A DNA stretch of 10,311 nt from Phoronis ovalis (Eukaryota > Phoronida > Phoronidae). The notes below the pieces were generated by a model that was not told the DNA's origin, ran no database searches, and saw nothing but the letters and a program-made list of their open reading frames with translations. A program made the position numbers and the translations under genes. Positions 7,801-10,311 of the stretch are shown here, piece after piece. Position 1 is the stretch's first letter; each line of letters starts with the position of its first letter. Where the stretch lies: the NCBI GenBank assembly GCA_028565635.1, contig JAOXYB010065234.1, positions 1 to 10,311 of the forward strand, written 5' to 3'.

Positions 7801-9916
7801 GTTTCAAGAGTCTTATTTTATCTTGTACTCATTCTGAGCTCGGTAATGCAGTTACAGCCCAAGAACTCATTTCCTAATATGTATACCTCAAAATTTAATT
7901 ATACCAACAAATTAATTAAGAAAGCCTTTTTGTAAGTCCACAGCTTCAGTATGTTCACTGACATTTGTCAGATCAGATTGAGTAGAATGAAAATACACCC
8001 GCATGTTACAGGAAAAAGTATATTTATATCAACAAAACAATATGCATAAAGAATCACTTAAAACAACTTTCAGATTTGTGTTTGTATTTAGTGCTAGACG
8101 GTGTTGAATGTACACCTTCTGTCCATCGTGCAACTAAACACAGGTTCGGAAAGTAAATAAAACATCTTTTGAAAAAAGTTCTTTTTAATTTTTATAAAAA
8201 TAAGTTACTGGTGAAATACGGCTGCGAGTTCCATTTGGCTCCAATAATTGATTTATCACTCATAAAACAAATAGACGTGTCAGCAACAAGCAAACTATGG
8301 CAGACAAAGGTAAACATGTTACTTTAATATCAAACTGCAAGTCAATCTCACTTTCTCCCCGAGAGTACATAAATTAACAACCAGCAAATCAAGATACAAA
8401 TATAATACACAGATAACTTCCGTGTCTATTAAGATCAACAAACCTTCTCTCTTTTTCTTTTCCTTCTTAGCAGCATCTGAACTGTCTAAACTGATACTGT
8501 CTTTCTGACCTTCAAGAGACAAATCAGGAGATGGAGTCTTCATGGGGGGTAGACTAGATAAGTCAGCTTCTTCAAATTCCACAGGCCCTAAATTAAATAT
8601 TAACCATACATCTATGTCACATTACATTTGCAAGTCAAACATTTTTTATCAATCCATTATATTACAATCACAATTTAACTTTTTGAAATATTCTTTCTTG
8701 CACTCTTAAGTTCTAATTTATTTTGCACTACCTTGAATGATACGATCACGGGCTACTAATTTTAGAAATATGAAGTCACAAACCAAAAACAAAGTGCAGG
8801 TAAGGCATAGTACAAGGACAACAAAGCAGTATTATGATGCAAACTGTATAATATGCTAATGACCTTTTTATCACAAAGAGGCTTAAGTAGTGTCTTTTGG
8901 GTAATAGATTCTCTGTATACTATCAGAACCTATTAACGGATTATAAATCTCTTGCTACACATATTTTACAGTTGGTGATCACAACCTGTTAACTTTTGAA
9001 CTTATTATGCAGTCATTTGATGTGGTACTGTTAATTTTTATTAATCAAATACTATATTTGAAAGTAAATCGTGTTACTTATAATTACAGATATAAGTTAA
9101 CACCATACAGATGACCACTCTACATAAAATGTTTTCCAAAACCATGTTTAAAACTTCACTTTTTGAGGACCTAAGTGGATCTGTATATCTAACCAAAACA
9201 CATTGTAGAATACTTACGAAACTGATATTATATGTATAACCAAGCACACACATACTGGCTGTGAGAGGCATTTGAGATTAGATTAATGTTAAAACGAAAC
9301 TTCTGTTCAAGTAGGCAACTATACAAAACTCAAATTTCTACATATTACAAAACTGAAAAGGAGAAGGACATGAGAAAAGATGGCTTCTACATCTACCTAA
9401 TACCTCTAGATGAGGCTTGTATTCGTGGAAGGCTATTTGTATGCATACAACTAAAGATATAAACATTCAAATCTACATATTAAGAACTAGCAGCAACACA
9501 ACTATACAACTGTTCTACATAACAACAACATGATGGCTCAGGTACAATATAGAATCTACCTGCATTTAGACTCCAAATATAAATGTCTAACAATGAAATT
9601 AGTAAGTTTAACACATGTAGAATAAATATTATTAGCACAACCCATGTTAAAAATGACTTATTTCAATATAGTTACTGCACAATACAAATTATGCATTCCA
9701 TCTTTCATACATGATATGATCATATCACAAAATTTGCAGTGTAGCTGATAGAATACTAGTCTGGATCTTCATCTCTTCCTAAACAAGCCACACGATATGA
9801 ATCACCATTTGAAACTTACCTGGTTTCTCAGTTCCAGTTGCTTTTGACTGTATAAATCTTGCCGTTAAATTATCAACTGTCAACTCTTTATAAGTAGCTT
9901 TAAATTCTTCATTAGC
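1634..9916 (-). CDS. FCHO2: FCHO-family muniscin (F-BAR domain only protein), 13 internal exons, both ends outside window
   Basis: FCHO proteins bind and bend the plasma membrane at nascent clathrin pits, activate the AP-2 adaptor through their linker, and bind cargo and Eps15/intersectin through a C-terminal mu-homology domain. The 13 exons listed separately all have GT-AG borders and matching phases, giving 569 codons without a stop. In residues of this fragment: F-BAR tail 1-35, lysine clusters 73-79 and 112-120, acidic [10 protein letters not shown] segment 152-161, serine- and proline-rich linker to about 382, and mu-homology domain from 383 to the end. Recognisable family stretches are [41 protein letters not shown] and [13 protein letters not shown]. 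The F-BAR tail excludes SGIP1, which lacks that domain. Invertebrates usually have one FCHO gene, so the symbol means FCHO1/2 co-ortholog. The start codon and roughly 80 C-terminal codons are outside the window. Confidence 0.95.
2054..2186 (-). CDS. FCHO2: FCHO exon 12: mu-homology domain
   Basis: 133 nt, phase 2 to phase 0, acceptor TTTGTACAG and donor GTAAGT. It encodes [20 protein letters not shown], then [10 protein letters not shown] and [14 protein letters not shown]. The last stretch matches AASYYNVDVLKYQVS of vertebrate FCHO2 and ATYYNVDMLKYQVS of SGIP1. The extended Gln-rich RRQQEQN replaces the usual KKLSEQNP. Confidence 0.97.
2462..2617 (-). CDS. FCHO2: FCHO exon 11: mu-homology domain
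   Basis: 156 nt, phase 2 to phase 2, acceptor TTTTCAG and donor GTAAGT. It encodes [37 protein letters not shown] and [14 protein letters not shown]. This corresponds to CIVKITGDMTMSFPSGIIKV and the following strands of vertebrate FCHO2. Although a multiple of three, it lies in the domain core, so skipping would destroy the fold. Confidence 0.97.
2618..3180 (-). other. Intron between exons 10 and 11
   Basis: 563 nt, AT-rich, donor GTAATT and acceptor TTTTCAG. A 60-codon open frame on the minus strand around 2958-3143 has no recognisable domain. Nothing else seen. Confidence 0.88.
3181..3374 (-). CDS. FCHO2: FCHO exon 10: linker end and start of mu-homology domain
   Basis: 194 nt, phase 0 to phase 2. 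The first half is Ser/Thr-rich linker ([11 protein letters not shown]). [20 protein letters not shown] then [15 protein letters not shown] is the hallmark entry into the muniscin mu-homology domain (vertebrate RGPSPVSLGNQDTLPVAVAL, then TESVNAYFKGADPTK). The folded domain begins near residue 383. The donor is GTAATT. Confidence 0.97.
3669..3820 (-). CDS. FCHO2: FCHO exon 9: proline-rich linker
   Basis: 152 nt, phase 1 to phase 0, acceptor ATTGCAG and donor GTAATA. It reads [19 protein letters not shown] through [19 protein letters not shown] to GNQ. The PPVPPK and [10 protein letters not shown] runs resemble SH3-ligand proline motifs found in the muniscin linker. No single partner can be named from sequence. 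Confidence 0.92.
3821..4296 (-). other. Intron between exons 8 and 9
   Basis: 476 nt with donor GTAAGT and acceptor ATTGCAG. No repeat, RNA gene or extra exon recognised. Confidence 0.88.
4297..4430 (-). CDS. FCHO2: FCHO exon 8: linker with endocytic short motifs
   Basis: 134 nt, entering in phase 2 and leaving in phase 1, acceptor TTTTTGCAG and donor GTAAGT. It begins [20 protein letters not shown] and later has [21 protein letters not shown] lies where vertebrate FCHO2 has DLLAWDPLFGP. Two candidate adaptor motifs are visible: clathrin-box-like LLDIN (residues 258-262) and WSSFSD (284-289), which fits the WxxF-acidic pattern for the AP-2 alpha appendage. The acceptor, donor and phases are all consistent. 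Confidence 0.92.
4431..5063 (-). other. Intron between exons 7 and 8
   Basis: 633 nt with donor GTATGT and acceptor TTTTTGCAG. AT-rich. Short open frames on both strands lack family features. Nothing else seen. Confidence 0.88.
5064..5125 (-). CDS. FCHO2: FCHO exon 7: basic Ser-rich linker
   Basis: 62 nt, phase 0 to phase 2, acceptor TTTTTTCAG and donor GTATGT. It encodes [25 protein letters not shown] and KRSAS look like basophilic kinase sites; that is a pattern match only. It sits where vertebrate FCHO2 has a basic stretch followed by NLSNEEL. Confidence 0.88.
5336..5569 (-). CDS. FCHO2: FCHO exon 6: acidic conserved linker segment
   Basis: 234 nt, phase 0 to phase 0 (78 codons). It contains [14 protein letters not shown], the acidic run [10 protein letters not shown], then [12 protein letters not shown] and [13 protein letters not shown]. 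These match the muniscin signature seen in FCHO and SGIP1 (VDEEGYSIKP, an acidic serine run, a basic-hydrophobic IEIKP, then SIGNITLSP). The donor is GTAGGT. A rival GT four bases downstream would shift exon 7 into a stop, so the upstream donor is chosen. Confidence 0.96.
5823..5844 (-). CDS. FCHO2: FCHO exon 5: 22-nt microexon
   Basis: 22 nt, entering in phase 2 and leaving in phase 0. Acceptor CTTTGTAG and a full-consensus donor GTAAGT flank it. It encodes IDTFDKEL (first codon split). It is required for the frame: joining exon 4 straight to exon 6 puts exon 6 in a frame that stops within it. The resulting sequence [19 protein letters not shown] aligns in position with vertebrate DSLNIPDVDEEG. 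Confidence 0.88.
5845..6346 (-). other. Intron between exon 4 and microexon 5
   Basis: 502 nt with donor GTAAGT and acceptor TTTGTAG. With the 253-nt intron 5570-5822 it isolates the 22-nt microexon. No other feature recognised. Confidence 0.87.
6347..6461 (-). CDS. FCHO2: FCHO exon 4: second lysine cluster
   Basis: 115 nt, entering in phase 1 and leaving in phase 2, acceptor TTCTACAG and donor GTAAGT. It reads [12 protein letters not shown], seven lysines in a row, then [19 protein letters not shown]. The [11 protein letters not shown] part resembles the polybasic LPGIIKKEKD segment of vertebrate FCHO2. The AG-rich lysine codons give a pyrimidine-only run on the plus strand, which could be mistaken for a microsatellite. 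Confidence 0.92.
6462..7474 (-). other. Intron between exons 3 and 4
   Basis: 1013 nt with donor GTGTGT and acceptor TTCTACAG. AT-rich. It holds a short perfect hairpin at 7258-7276 (TCTACAAG, loop TCA, CTTGTAGA). No gene or element recognised. Confidence 0.87.
7475..7537 (-). CDS. FCHO2: FCHO exon 3: 63-nt linker exon, possible cassette exon
   Basis: 63 nt, phase 1 to phase 1, acceptor TTTTACAG, donor GTGTGT (off consensus). It encodes [12 protein letters not shown], then ASAFVASTF and one base of the next codon. The frame is open and fits both neighbours. Skipping it keeps the frame and joins KKKRE directly to [11 protein letters not shown]. It has no obvious counterpart in the vertebrate FCHO2 that I recall, so it may be lineage-specific or alternatively spliced. 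Confidence 0.82.
7538..8443 (-). other. Intron between exons 2 and 3
   Basis: 906 nt with donor GTTTGT and acceptor TTTTACAG. The stretch around 7690-7860 is less AT-rich than the rest but gives no coding match in any frame I read. Nothing else seen. Confidence 0.86.
8444..8587 (-). CDS. FCHO2: FCHO exon 2: post-F-BAR segment and first lysine cluster
   Basis: 144 nt, phase 1 to phase 1. It begins [12 protein letters not shown], matching the vertebrate PGLIEFEEC just after the F-BAR, and ends [10 protein letters not shown]. The middle is rich in Ser, Asp and Pro (TPSPD, SLDSSD), typical of a flexible phosphorylatable linker. The lysine cluster at residues 73-79 could contact acidic lipids; that is inference. 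The donor GTTTGT departs from consensus. The length is a multiple of three. Confidence 0.93.
8588..9819 (-). other. Intron between exons 1 and 2
   Basis: 1232 nt with donor GTAAGT and acceptor AATTTAG, the longest complete intron in the window. It contains perfect palindromes at 9437-9450 (TTGTATGCATACAA) and 9712-9727 (TGATATGATCATATCA). No gene recognised. Confidence 0.87.
9820..9916 (-). CDS. FCHO2: FCHO exon 1 of window: end of F-BAR domain
   Basis: 97 nt, entering in phase 0 after the acceptor TCGCAG and leaving in phase 1 at donor GTAAGT. It reads from [12 protein letters not shown] to ATGTEKP and then one base of a Gly codon. It aligns by eye with the vertebrate FCHO2 stretch HEEFINNMANTTVESLIQKF, followed by a similar GTGKERP end. 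That is the last helix and C-terminal extension of the F-BAR. It is the only F-BAR exon in the window. Confidence 0.93.
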
Positions 9917-10311
9917 CTGCGATGTTTACATGAAAATAAAACACTTACATTGAAGTTCACTTCAGTTGTATTTTTTAACCATTTGTCAACTATATAACCT
10001 GCAGGATATTTTAAGCAGAATTCAGTAGGTAAAATAAACCTTGACAGCTAATTAGCCAGCAAAACTACATATAACTGAAAGTAATTCAATGTGAAAAACA
10101 GGACCAGGTTTTCCTAATAATTCACCTAATCGATGAGAAAGAATATCAAGGTAATCAATCAGTCGGCGACACACTACACCAAAAAACAAGGACAGGACGA
10201 TTTTGAGAATCATCCTATCACGCCACTTAAATTTACTATTTGGGCAAAAGGAATTGCATATTATGAATATGAATTAGCATATATGTTTTAGAAGTACAGT
10301 TCCATTGATCA
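9917..10311 (-). other. Intron upstream of exon 1, runs off right edge
   Basis: 395 nt ending in the acceptor TCGCAG of exon 1. None of the expected preceding F-BAR residues can be read in any minus-strand frame, so the previous exon is outside. A 9-bp stem with one G/T-type mismatch lies at 10194-10216. Nothing else seen. Confidence 0.85.

Noticed and set aside
9765-9814. Minus-strand intronic frame ending GRDEDPD then stop, just after the exon 1 donor, looking like a protein C-terminus
   Set aside because: It is not in frame with exon 1 read-through, and no acceptor lies before it. Reading through the donor in the true frame gives a stop after about 14 codons.
10085-10180. Possible upstream F-BAR exon in the right-hand end
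   Set aside because: Minus-strand frames give no F-BAR residues and no exon in the phase 0 needed to join ANEEF, so it is treated as intron.

Overview
This is an AT-rich piece of an animal nuclear genome with GT-AG introns. It holds the middle and 3' part of one multi-exon gene on the minus strand. Thirteen exons (9916 down to 1634) join into one uninterrupted frame of 569 codons plus two bases. The product is an FCHO-type muniscin (F-BAR domain only protein, FCHO1/FCHO2 family), an early factor in clathrin-mediated endocytosis. The first exon encodes the tail of the F-BAR membrane-bending domain, so this is FCHO and not the related SGIP1, which lacks an F-BAR. The middle exons encode a disordered linker with two lysine-rich clusters, a conserved acidic segment and endocytic-type short motifs. 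The last four exons encode most of the C-terminal mu-homology (cargo-binding) domain. The 5' exons with most of the F-BAR lie beyond coordinate 10311, and the last roughly 80 codons lie beyond coordinate 1.

Layout by coordinate: 1-1194 is a composite tandem repeat array built from three block types (A about 93 bp, C about 54 bp, B about 147 bp), followed by a strong hairpin at 1222-1250. The array sits inside the intron after exon 13. 1261-1633 is more of that intron and contains a long imperfect inverted repeat. 1634-9916 is the exon-intron body of the gene. 9917-10311 is the start of the intron upstream of the first visible exon. Introns run from about 210 to 1230 nt, and I see no other gene, tRNA, rRNA or intact mobile element in them.

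The organism is an invertebrate metazoan judging from intron size, AT-richness and protein divergence. A lophotrochozoan such as a mollusc is a guess that the sequence alone cannot settle. The most useful points for a second look are the repeat array and its dyad-symmetric unit ends, a 63-nt in-frame cassette-like exon that separates the two lysine clusters, a 22-nt microexon, and AP-2/clathrin-type motifs in exon 8.
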